DNA of 45,538 nucleotides from an uncultured Nocardioides sp. (lineage in GTDB: Bacteria; Actinomycetota; Actinomycetes; Propionibacteriales; Nocardioidaceae): positions 1 through 45,538 of the forward strand of contig CADCUM010000034.1 of NCBI GenBank assembly GCA_902805885.1, in the 5' to 3' direction. Under the pieces are notes generated by a model that saw only the letters and a program-made list of their open reading frames with translations, was not told where the DNA came from and did not search any database. Below, one piece after another: positions 32,738 to 40,648 of this stretch. A program made the translations under genes and the position numbers. Position 1 is the first letter of the stretch. Every line of letters begins with the position of its first letter.

Positions 32738-35700
32738 TCACATCGTCGGGTCGGTCCAGGCGAGCTGGGTCGTCTCGGTGCCCCGGTCGCGGGTGACGAA
32801 GCGGGCGCGGCCCGGCGCCGCGGGCTGCGGGCGCAGGTTGCCGATCAGGACGCCCTCGTCACGCGGCCCGGAGAGCATCACGCCGGGCATCGCGAGGTCG
32901 CGGAGCGACTGGATGACGGGCTCGTAGAGGGCGCGCGACGCCCCGCCCGTGCGGCGGGCGACGACCACGTGGAGGCCCACGTCGCGGGCCTGCGCCATCA
33001 GCGGCTGGAGGGCTGCCGCGGGCGAGGACTGCTGGGTCGCGACGAGGTCGTAGTCGTCGATCACCACGAACACCTCCGCCCCGGTCCACCAGGAGCGGTT
33101 GCGCAGCTGCTCGGGCGTCACGTCCGGCCCCGGGATGCGGCCCTCGAGGTAGGTGGCGATGTCCTTGAGCGTCGGCGTCGCCTGCGTCGCGGAGGTGAGG
33201 TAGTTGAGCAGGTAGTCGTCGGGGACCTCGCCGAGCATCGACCGCCGGTAGTCCACCAGGACGATCTGCGCCTCCTTGGGCGTGCGCGTCCGCATGACCT
33301 CCTTGACGTACGCGCGGAGCAGGGCGCTCTTGCCCGACTGGCCGTCGCCGAAGACCAGCATGTGCGGCTCGGCGTCGACGTCGAGGCCGATGGGCGCGAG
33401 CTCCTTCTCGTTGATGCCGAGCAGCAGCGTGCGCTCGGGCATCCCGCGCCGCTTCGCGTCGTCGCGGACCTGGTCGAGCGTGACGACATCGGGGAGCAGC
33501 CGCAGCTTCGGGCCGGCAGGCCCCTGCCAGGCCTGCGCCATCCGGTCGATCAGCGCGTCCACCCCGTCGCCGAGGGTGTCGGCGCTGCCGTCGCCGTCGA
33601 CGCGCGGCAGCGCCCCGAGGAAGTGCAGCTTCGACGGCACGAGGCCACGACCCGGACGACCGGCCGGGACGAGGGCTGCCACCTTCCGGTCGACCTCCGA
33701 GTCCAGCGGGTCGCCGAGCCGGAGCTCGAGCTTGGACCCGAAGACGTCGCGCATCGCCGCGCGGTAGTCGGCCCAGCGCGTCGAAGCGGTGACGAGGTGC
33801 AGGCCGAACGTGAGGCCGCGCGCCGCCAGCTGCTGGATCTCCATCTCGAGGTCGTCGAACTCCGCGCGGAGGGTGCTCCACCCGTCGATCACCAGGAAGA
33901 CGTCGCCCCAGCCGTCGTCGGCCCGGCCGGCGGCGCGGCGCGACCGGTAGGTCTCGATGGAGTCGATGCCGTTCTGGCGGAAGTAGGCCTCGCGGCGGTC
34001 CACGATGCCCCCGACCTCGGCCATCACCCGTCGTACGACGTCCGGCTCGGACCGCGTGGCCACCCCCGAGACGTGGGGCAGTCGGGTCATCGGGGCGAAC
34101 GTGCCGCCACCGAAGTCGAGGACGAAGAACTGCGACTCCAGCGGGGTCGTGGTGAGCGACATGCTCGCCACGATCGTGCGCAGCAGGGTGCTCTTGCCCG
34201 ACCGCGGGCCGCCGACGACCGCGACGTGACCGGCGGCGCCGCTGAGGTTGAGCGTCATGGTGTCGCGCCGCTGCTCGCGCGGACGGTCGACCGTTCCGAG
34301 CGGGATGACCAGCCCGGGGACGTTGCGCCACTGCGGCGAGACCAGGCCGAGGTCGGGGCTCTCGACGAGGTCGGGCATGAGCTCGTCGAGGGTGTCGGGG
34401 ACGTCGAGCGGCGGGAGCCACACCTGGTGGGCCTCCGGCCCCTTGCCGATCATCCGCTGGACCGCGACGTCGAGCAGGGAGGGCTGCTCGCCCTGCTGCT
34501 GCGGAGCCACCGGCGCGGCCTCGGTGTCGCCCTCGTCGACCTGCTCGAGCGCCTGGACCTCCGAGATGGTGAAGGGCAGGATCCCGCGGATCGCGCCACC
34601 CTCGTCGCGGGTCACGCGTGCGCGCGTCGACGGCGGGCCGGAGACGTACGCCGCCTTGAACCGCAGGAGGGTGGACTGGTCGGGCTTGAGGTAGCCCAGC
34701 CCGGGGACTGCCGGGAGCTCGTAGGCGTCGGGGACGCCGAGGACCGCACGGGACTCGCCGGCGGAGAAGGTGCGCAGGCCGACGCGGTAGGACAGGTGGG
34801 ACTCGAGGCCGCGGAGGCGACCCTCCTCGAGGCGCTGCGAGGCCAGCAGCAGGTGCAGGCCGAGCGAGCGGCCGAGACGCCCGATGGCGACGAAGAGGTC
34901 GATGAACTCCGGCTTGGCCGAGAGCATCTCGGAGAACTCGTCGACGACGATGAACAGGGAGGGCATCGGCTCGAGCGGCTCGCCGTTGGCCCGCGCCTTC
35001 TCGTAGTCGCGGATGGAGGCGTAGTTGCCGGCGTCACGGAGCAGCTCCTGGCGGCGCGTCATCTCGCCCGAGAGGGCGTCCTGCATGCGGTCGACCAGGG
35101 TGAGCTCGTTGGCGAGGTTGGTGATCACGGCGGAGACGTGCGGCATGTCGGCCATGCCGGCGAAGGTCGCGCCGCCCTTGAAGTCGACGAGCACGAGGTT
35201 GAGCTGCTCCGAGGAGTGCGTCATCACCAGGCCCAGGACCAGGGTGCGGAGGAACTCGGACTTGCCGGAGCCGGTCGCGCCGATGACCAGGCCGTGGGGG
35301 CCCATGCCCTGCTGGGCGGACTCCTTGATGTCGAGGTGGATCAGGCCCCCGCTGTCGCCGATGCCGATCGGCACGCGCAGCCGGTCACGAGCGGGCCGGG
35401 GCCGCCACGCGGTCGCCGGGTCGTAGGTGTGGATGTCCCCGAGCCCGAGGAGGTCCATGTGGTCCGGACTGGCGGAGGTGATGTCCACCGCGGCGCCGGC
35501 GGCGGAGGACTCCGCGGTGGCGGTCTTGAGCGGCGCCATCCGGCGGGCGAACGCCTCCGCGGTCGCGAGGTCGCACTGGTCGGCGAGCGCCTTGACCGGC
35601 TCGCCGCGCAGCCGGAGCGCCCGCACCGGGTGCAAGCCCTGCTCGGGCGGCGCGTCGGTGAACTCGAGCCGGAGGCGCGTGGCGTCCTCGAGCTCGTCCC

Positions 35701-36739
35701 ACCGGGTCGGCAGGTCGAGCAGCGTGACGCCGTGGAGCCCGTCGGGCGGCACGATGTGGTTGCCCGGCGGGAGGGTGCCGCCGTCGATGACGAGCAGGAT
35801 GTGGGGCGTGGCGGCCCGCTCCTCCGCGCCGAACCGGGGACGGTCGCTGAGGTCGGGCGGCAGCAGGTTGCCGAGGTCGTCGAGGGTCGTGGACACGAGG
35901 CGCTTGGGGCCGACGGCGTCGACCTCGCGGCTGCTCTGGGCGTGCGGCAGCCACTTCACCCAGTCCCAGTGGACGAGGTTCTGCTCCGAGCTCAGCACGG
36001 CCACGACGAGCTGGTCGGGGTTGTGGAACGCCGTGGCGGAGCAGATCAGCGCACGCGCCGTCGCCCGCGCCTCGTCGGCCCCGCCGCACAGCTCGATCCG
36101 GTCGAACGCGCGCAGGTCGATCGAGGCAGGCAGGTTCGGCTGGACCCGGTGCACCACGAGGAGGCGGTGCAGCGCGGACGCGGCGGCCGGGTCCACCTGG
36201 TCCACGGGTGCGCTCTCCGGCGGCACCAGCTCGAGGGAGAGGGGCTGGGAGCACAGGCCGTACCGCACGTGCAGGTAGTTCTCGTCCGAGGGACCGTGCT
36301 CCCACAGCCGCGTCCGGTCCTCGGCCAGGGCGGGGAGCGCCGACGGGTCCGGGTGGTGCCAGTTGAGCGCGCGCCGCTGCTGGTCGGCCGCCTGGCGCGC
36401 GACCTTGCGGATGTTGGACAGGTAGCGCAGGTACTCCGTGCGCGAGCCGGTGACCTGCTGGGCCCGCTGCTTCCGCTGCCGGTCGATCTGGACGACGATG
36501 AAGCCGAGGGTCGCGAACAGGAACATGCCCGCTGCGAGGAAGCTGCGGCCGCGGTTGCTCCCACCCATCGTGGCGACCAGGACGATCGAGCCGAGGCTGC
36601 CGAGCATCGGGATGGCGTTCATCAGGACGCCGCTCGCGCCCTCGCCCTCCTGCAGCTCGGGCGGCGGCTGCAGGACGATCTGGCCTCCCGGCATCTCGGG
36701 CTCGTCCAGCCGCTGGCCACCACGCAGTGTGGTACTCAC
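32738..36739 (-). CDS. eccC: EccC, type VII secretion FtsK/SpoIIIE-type ATPase (fused CaCb)
   Basis: A 1333-aa motor protein of an ESX-type secretion system. Two transmembrane helices lie near residues 45-85, then a DUF-type stalk. Three ATPase domains follow, with Walker A lysines at Lys493 (GATGSGKSE), Lys849 (GGPRSGKST) and Lys1137 (GDGQSGKSA). The first domain has a full Walker B (LFIVVDEFSE); the second reads FLVIDGWS, lacking the acidic pair; the third reads FVVIDDYD. This fits the known hierarchy in which ATPase 1 powers export. EccCa and EccCb are one chain. The GTG at 36739 has GAGGGGG upstream; the longer open frame overlaps the divergent eccD-1 gene and is rejected. Confidence 0.95.
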   Translation of the reverse strand: MSTTLRGGQRLDEPEMPGGQIVLQPPPELQEGEGASGVLMNAIPMLGSLGSIVLVATMGGSNRGRSFLAAGMFLFATLGFIVVQIDRQRKQRAQQVTGSRTEYLRYLSNIRKVARQAADQQRRALNWHHPDPSALPALAEDRTRLWEHGPSDENYLHVRYGLCSQPLSLELVPPESAPVDQVDPAAASALHRLLVVHRVQPNLPASIDLRAFDRIELCGGADEARATARALICSATAFHNPDQLVVAVLSSEQNLVHWDWVKWLPHAQSSREVDAVGPKRLVSTTLDDLGNLLPPDLSDRPRFGAEERAATPHILLVIDGGTLPPGNHIVPPDGLHGVTLLDLPTRWDELEDATRLRLEFTDAPPEQGLHPVRALRLRGEPVKALADQCDLATAEAFARRMAPLKTATAESSAAGAAVDITSASPDHMDLLGLGDIHTYDPATAWRPRPARDRLRVPIGIGDSGGLIHLDIKESAQQGMGPHGLVIGATGSGKSEFLRTLVLGLVMTHSSEQLNLVLVDFKGGATFAGMADMPHVSAVITNLANELTLVDRMQDALSGEMTRRQELLRDAGNYASIRDYEKARANGEPLEPMPSLFIVVDEFSEMLSAKPEFIDLFVAIGRLGRSLGLHLLLASQRLEEGRLRGLESHLSYRVGLRTFSAGESRAVLGVPDAYELPAVPGLGYLKPDQSTLLRFKAAYVSGPPSTRARVTRDEGGAIRGILPFTISEVQALEQVDEGDTEAAPVAPQQQGEQPSLLDVAVQRMIGKGPEAHQVWLPPLDVPDTLDELMPDLVESPDLGLVSPQWRNVPGLVIPLGTVDRPREQRRDTMTLNLSGAAGHVAVVGGPRSGKSTLLRTIVASMSLTTTPLESQFFVLDFGGGTFAPMTRLPHVSGVATRSEPDVVRRVMAEVGGIVDRREAYFRQNGIDSIETYRSRRAAGRADDGWGDVFLVIDGWSTLRAEFDDLEMEIQQLAARGLTFGLHLVTASTRWADYRAAMRDVFGSKLELRLGDPLDSEVDRKVAALVPAGRPGRGLVPSKLHFLGALPRVDGDGSADTLGDGVDALIDRMAQAWQGPAGPKLRLLPDVVTLDQVRDDAKRRGMPERTLLLGINEKELAPIGLDVDAEPHMLVFGDGQSGKSALLRAYVKEVMRTRTPKEAQIVLVDYRRSMLGEVPDDYLLNYLTSATQATPTLKDIATYLEGRIPGPDVTPEQLRNRSWWTGAEVFVVIDDYDLVATQQSSPAAALQPLMAQARDVGLHVVVARRTGGASRALYEPVIQSLRDLAMPGVMLSGPRDEGVLIGNLRPQPAAPGRARFVTRDRGTETTQLAWTDPTM

Positions 36740-36755
36740 CCGTCCCCCTCGCCGT

Positions 36756-36780
36756 ACCTGATCAGGTCGGACGAATGATA
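36756..36780 (-). promoter_or_regulatory. eccC promoter with palindromic operator at the start site
   Basis: TATCAT (minus strand, 36775-36780) is a good -10 box. Directly downstream, at the expected transcription start, lies the perfect 12-bp palindrome ACCTGATCAGGT (36756-36767). A repressor bound there would block initiation. Confidence 0.5.
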
Positions 36781-36798
36781 GGTGCGGGCCGGACGGGC

Positions 36799-36834
36799 GA
36801 CCAGCCTGCCGACCACCCTGCCCACCACCCTGCC
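36799..36834. repeat. Three tandem 12-bp repeats in the eccC/eccD-1 divergent region
   Basis: Units GACCAGCCTGCC (36799-36810), GACCACCCTGCC (36811-36822) and CACCACCCTGCC (36823-36834) differ at two positions only. They lie in the non-coding region between the eccC -10 box and the eccD-1 -10 box (TACCCT, 36854-36859). One unit per about one helical turn would put bound proteins on the same face of the DNA. Confidence 0.75.
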
Positions 36835-36899
36835 GACAGGGGTCCGCTGCGACTACCCTCGGCGGGCACACGCACGCAGCGCAGCGAAGGGGGACGTCG

Positions 36900-38270
36900 G
36901 TGTCGGAGGCATCCGCGCAGCCCGCCGCCGCGGGCTCGACGATCGCGGTCAGCGTGCACGGTCCCGCGGGCGTGCTCGACCTGGTCGTCCCCGCCGTCGC
37001 CCGCTCGGTCGACCTGGCGCGGGAGTACGCCGACCAGGCCGGGCTGGCGGGCATCCCGCTGATCCAGACCGCGCTCGGCGAGCTGGTGCCGGCGGCCCGT
37101 CCGCTGGTGGACGCGGGGGTGGAGTCCGGCGACGTCCTCGTCGCCACCCAGGGGGTCCACCGCCCGCGCCGTACGACGCTGCTCGAGGCCGCCCGCAACG
37201 CTCCCGAGACCCCTGCGCTCGCGAGCCTCGTCGCCGCCGTCGCCGCGGTCGCCGCCACCCTCGCCGGCTGGTACGCCGCCCGCGTCGGCGAGGAGACGAT
37301 GCGCACCGTCACCGTGGGGCTGCTGCTGGCCTGCGGGCTCGTGGCGGCCCTGCCCCTGGGCCGGCACCACCGCCAGCGCGCGGCTGCCGCGCCGGCCTTC
37401 GCCGCGGCTGCCGCCTTCGCGGCCCTCTACGTCCCCGGCGACCACCTGCTGCCCTCGGTCGTCGCGGCCTCCGCCCTCGCGGCGGCGGTCGTCGCCGCCA
37501 TGGCCCGGGCGACCGCGGACGAGCCGGACGAGGCGAGCACCGTCTGGATCGTCGCCGGTCTCACGGTGTTCGTGGTCTGTGCGCTGACCCCCCTCCTGGC
37601 CTGGGACCCCCGGGTCCCCTGGACCCTGCTGGTCGTGCTCGCGATGATGGCGGCCCGCTTCGCGCCGTCGCTCGCCATCGACGTGCCCGACGAGGTGCTG
37701 CTCGACCTCGACCGGCTGGCCGTGACGGCGTGGTCCGCCCGGGACCAGGGCAGCCACGGCAGGCGAGGTCGGATCGTCGTCGCCGGCGAGGCGATGACCC
37801 GCCTGGTGCACCGCGCCTCCCGGATCGTGACGGCGGCGGCGGCGGCGATCCTCGTCGTGGTGGTGGTCGCGGCGCCCCTGCTGCTCCACACCGCGGACAT
37901 CGACCTCGACCGCATCGGGGCGCGGTGCCTGGTGTTCTTCGCGGGCGCCTCGATCCTGCTGGCGGCGCGCTCCTACCGCCACGCGGCGGCGCGCGCGCTG
38001 CTGCGGCTCGCGGGTCTCGGGACGTGGGTCGCCCTGGTCGTCCACCTCGTCCGCACGACGGGCACCGACCACCTCGACGCCTTCTTCTACGTCGTCGTGG
38101 CGCTCGGTCTCGTCGCCCTGGCCGCCGCCGTGGCGACGGGTCGGGGATGGCGCTCCGTGTGGTGGGCCCGGCGCGCCGAGGTGGCCGAGTCCATGAGCGG
38201 GAGCTTCGCGCTCGCGGCGGCCGTCGTGGCGGCGGGGCTGTTCCGTCGCCTGTGGGAAATCACGTCGTGA
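36900..38270 (+). CDS. EccD-like type VII secretion membrane protein, paralogue 1
   Basis: A 456-aa protein with an N-terminal ubiquitin-like domain (about residues 12-95; IAVSVHGPAGVLDLVVP, DVLVATQGV) and about 11 transmembrane helices from residue 108 to the C-terminus. This is the EccD plan: the protein lines the membrane pore of the ESX complex. The start is a GTG with GAAGGGGG upstream. It is divergent from eccC and precedes the WXG100 pair. It is clearly different in sequence from the second EccD at 39263-40645, so the two may form a heterodimer in place of the usual homodimer. Confidence 0.82.
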   Translation: MSEASAQPAAAGSTIAVSVHGPAGVLDLVVPAVARSVDLAREYADQAGLAGIPLIQTALGELVPAARPLVDAGVESGDVLVATQGVHRPRRTTLLEAARNAPETPALASLVAAVAAVAATLAGWYAARVGEETMRTVTVGLLLACGLVAALPLGRHHRQRAAAAPAFAAAAAFAALYVPGDHLLPSVVAASALAAAVVAAMARATADEPDEASTVWIVAGLTVFVVCALTPLLAWDPRVPWTLLVVLAMMAARFAPSLAIDVPDEVLLDLDRLAVTAWSARDQGSHGRRGRIVVAGEAMTRLVHRASRIVTAAAAAILVVVVVAAPLLLHTADIDLDRIGARCLVFFAGASILLAARSYRHAAARALLRLAGLGTWVALVVHLVRTTGTDHLDAFFYVVVALGLVALAAAVATGRGWRSVWWARRAEVAESMSGSFALAAAVVAAGLFRRLWEITS

Positions 38271-38271
38271 T

Positions 38272-38296
38272 GTTTAGGGCCCGGGGCGCCGGGTAG
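38272..38296 (+). promoter_or_regulatory. SigF/SigB-type promoter candidate before the WXG100 pair
   Basis: GTTT (38272-38275), 15 nt, then GGGTAG (38291-38296), a close match to the SigF-type consensus GTTT-N(15-17)-GGGTA. It begins right after the eccD-1 stop codon and would give a leader of about 120 nt before the first WXG100 ATG. Confidence 0.5.
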
Positions 38297-38421
38297 ATGC
38301 ACGTCAGCACGGGGGGTCGGGACGTCTCCCCGAGCAGCGAGAGAGGCTTCGAGAGAAGCATCGGGATTCACCACCATCTATGACACTCGGTCGGTTCCGC
38401 CGCCGAGGGAGAAGGATCGAC

Positions 38422-38733
38422 ATGAGCGAGATGTACGGCCAGACAGAGAAGGCGCTGACCAAGGCAGCAGACTTCGTCGACCAGGCCCGCGGCGACGTGA
38501 AGGGCAAGTGCGGCGTCCTCGGCGGCCGCGTGCAGGAGATGATGGGCGGCTGGGGCGGCCAGGGCGCCACCTCGTTCAACAACCTCATGATCGCCTGGCA
38601 GGAGAAGCAGGAGACCATCCTCAAGGCGCTGGACCAGCTGTCCGCGTCCCTGGTGGAGACCGAGAAGGACAACGTCGCCACCGACGAGGCCCAGTCCGCC
38701 GCCCACAGCAACCTGCAGAGCCGTCTCGGCTGA
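38422..38733 (+). CDS. WXG100 family protein (Esx), first of pair
   Basis: A 103-aa helical hairpin protein with the turn motif GGWGGQGA (Trp44-Gly-Gly46), and no signal peptide or YxxxD/E tail. It is a small secreted substrate of the ESX system and should form a dimer with the next gene product. The ATG has AAGGA 5 nt upstream. The gene pair sits between two eccD paralogues, has its own promoter candidate and ends in a strong terminator, so it can be made in excess of the membrane machinery, as is usual for Esx proteins. Confidence 0.93.
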   Translation: MSEMYGQTEKALTKAADFVDQARGDVKGKCGVLGGRVQEMMGGWGGQGATSFNNLMIAWQEKQETILKALDQLSASLVETEKDNVATDEAQSAAHSNLQSRLG

Positions 38734-38762
38734 CCTGCACCACGACCACAGGAGACAGAGCA

Positions 38763-39053
38763 ATGACTTTCGACGGAATCCAGGTCCAGCACGGCAAGCT
38801 CGAGATGGGCGCGGCCGACGTGATGCAGGCCGCCAAGGACATCGAGAACCGCCTCGACCAGCTCGAGTCCGACCTCAACCCGCTGAGCAGCGACTGGAGC
38901 GGTAACGCCAAGCTCGCCTACCGCGACGCGAAGGCCAAGTGGGACCAGGCGATGACCGAGATGATCACCCTCCTGCAGCAGGCCAGCCAGGGTGTCGACT
39001 CGTCCAACGCCGAGTACCGCGCCGCCGACCAGCGCGGCGCCGGCCGCTTCTGA
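38763..39053 (+). CDS. WXG100 family protein (Esx) with YxxxD export signal
   Basis: A 96-aa helical hairpin protein with DWSGN at the turn (Trp45-Ser-Gly47). Near the C-terminus is YRAAD (Tyr85-Asp89), the YxxxD/E signal that in mycobacterial ESX systems is read by EccC. It is therefore functionally like EsxB/CFP-10, although it is the second gene of the pair. AGGAGACAGAGCA gives a good ribosome-binding site. It is 29 nt downstream of the first WXG100 gene and followed by a terminator. Confidence 0.93.
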   Translation: MTFDGIQVQHGKLEMGAADVMQAAKDIENRLDQLESDLNPLSSDWSGNAKLAYRDAKAKWDQAMTEMITLLQQASQGVDSSNAEYRAADQRGAGRF

Positions 39054-39087
39054 GCCATCGCTGGAGCACGACGCCAGCAGTCACGTC

Positions 39088-39121
39088 CGAGGCCGGGCTC
39101 CCCGCGGGGGGCCCGGCCTCG
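39088..39121 (+). terminator. Terminator of the WXG100 pair
   Basis: CGAGGCCGGGC (39088-39098) pairs with GCCCGGCCTCG (39111-39121), extended by CCCC/GGGG with one bulge. It lies 35 nt after the esx stop and separates the Esx transcript from the downstream eccD-2 unit, which has its own TAGGCT box (39173-39178). Confidence 0.8.
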
Positions 39122-39262
39122 TCGTGTCCGGGACGCCCGTCCGTCCGGTCGGCGGATGGCCCGCCGCACGTCTAGGCTGCTCCCCGTCCGGGACGGGCCC
39201 ACCACGCGGCCGCACACGACCAGATCATCACGACCAGCACCACGACCCAGGGGGAACGGCAC

Positions 39263-40645
39263 ATGAGTCAGGGGTCCTCGGTCACGTCCGGCCTCGTCCG
39301 GGTCACCATCGCGTCCGGGTCCCGACGCGTCGACCTGGTCCTCCCCGGCGCGATCCCGGTCGCGGAGCTGGTCCCGGAGCTCGCCCGGTCCGTCGGCCTG
39401 CTGGACGCCTCCACCGTCTACGGCGGCTACCGCCTGGTGACGCAGGAGGGCCGCGTGCTGGCCAGCGACGCGGGGCTGACCCTCCAGGGCATCGAGGACG
39501 GCGGCCTGCTCACCGTCACCGCCGGCGTCGACGACCCGCCGCCCCGCGTCTACGACGACGTGGTCGAGGCGATGGCCGACGTGGTGGAGAACGAGCTCAA
39601 GCCGTGGGAGCCCGCCGCCGGTCGTCGTACGGCGCTCGGTGCCGGCGGGATGCTGCTCGGGCTCGGGGCGCTCGCCCTGCTGCTGCAGGGCGAGAGCCTG
39701 CTCGGGGGCGTGGCCGCTGCCGTCATCGCGTTCCTGCTCGTCGTCGGCGGCATCGTGCTGGCGCGGGCCCAGGGCGAGCCCGAGGCCGGCGTCGCGGTGT
39801 CGGTCATCGGCGCGGTGTACGCCGCCGTCGCCGGCCTCTTCCTGGCGCCTGGGCAGATCTCGGGCTGGAGCTGGCCCCTGGAGACCGGGTTCTTCACGTG
39901 GCCGGTGGCCTGCGCCGGGGCCGGGGTGCTCCTCGTGGGGCTCGTCGCGGTCGTGGGGCTCAAGGACGGCCGGGCCCTGGTGATCCCGGCGATCGTGGTC
40001 GGCGCCGTGCTCCTGGCCAGCGGGCTGCTGCTCGAGCTGACCGGCGCCGAGGCCAGTGTCGTGTTCACCGTCCTGATGACGCTGGTGGTCCTGGCCGGCA
40101 GCGTCTTCCCCTGGCTGGCGCTGGGGATGACCGGCACCCGCGTCGACCAGCTCTACTCCCTCCACGACATCACGGCCGACCCCGACGACATCGATCCCGA
40201 CGAGGTGGGACGCGACGCCCGCGTCGGGCACGAGATCCTGCTGGCGGTCTCGGCCACCGTCGGCACCATGCTCGTCCTGTTCGCCCCCTTCGCCGTCGGG
40301 CGTGGGGTCTACGGGACGGTGCTGGCCGCGGTCTGCTGCCTCGCGGTGATGTTCCGCACCCGCCAGTACCGCACGGGCAGCGAGGTCCTGGCGGGCCTGG
40401 TCTCGGGGATCCTGGGCCTGGTCTCCGTCGTCGTCTCGATGCTGCTGATCCATGACGGGTGGCGCTCCGGAGCCGCGGTCGCCCTGGCATCCGTCGGCGC
40501 CCTGCTCCTCGTGCTCACCCTCGTCCCCGCGTCTCCGTCGGTGCGGCGGGGACGCCTGGGCGACGTGGTCGAGACCGCGGCGCTGCTGTCGCTGCTGCCG
40601 CTGATGGTGCTGGCGGCGGGCTTCGTCGGAGCGGTGGCGGGCTGA
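39263..40645 (+). CDS. eccD: EccD, type VII secretion membrane protein, paralogue 2
   Basis: A 460-aa protein. The N-terminal ubiquitin-like domain (about residues 9-92) has VRVTIASGSRRVDLVLPGAIPVAELVPELA, YRLVTQEGRVL and GIEDGGLLTV. It matches EccD more clearly than paralogue 1. About 11 transmembrane helices follow, with a cytosolic loop containing MTGTRVDQLYSLHDITADPDDIDPDEV-type sequence. GGGGGAACGGCAC precedes the ATG. It is followed by eccB (3-nt gap) and mycP (overlap), so eccD-eccB-mycP is one transcription unit. Confidence 0.92.
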   Translation: MSQGSSVTSGLVRVTIASGSRRVDLVLPGAIPVAELVPELARSVGLLDASTVYGGYRLVTQEGRVLASDAGLTLQGIEDGGLLTVTAGVDDPPPRVYDDVVEAMADVVENELKPWEPAAGRRTALGAGGMLLGLGALALLLQGESLLGGVAAAVIAFLLVVGGIVLARAQGEPEAGVAVSVIGAVYAAVAGLFLAPGQISGWSWPLETGFFTWPVACAGAGVLLVGLVAVVGLKDGRALVIPAIVVGAVLLASGLLLELTGAEASVVFTVLMTLVVLAGSVFPWLALGMTGTRVDQLYSLHDITADPDDIDPDEVGRDARVGHEILLAVSATVGTMLVLFAPFAVGRGVYGTVLAAVCCLAVMFRTRQYRTGSEVLAGLVSGILGLVSVVVSMLLIHDGWRSGAAVALASVGALLLVLTLVPASPSVRRGRLGDVVETAALLSLLPLMVLAAGFVGAVAG

Positions 40646-40648
40646 GCG

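Noticed and set aside
36799..36834. CRISPR array
   Set aside because: Units are 12 bp and directly adjacent, with no spacers; no cas genes are present. It is a short promoter-region tandem repeat.
36740..37312. N-terminal extension of eccC
   Set aside because: It overlaps the divergent eccD-1 gene and the repeat/promoter region; the GTG at 36739 has a ribosome-binding site and starts a typical EccC N-terminus.
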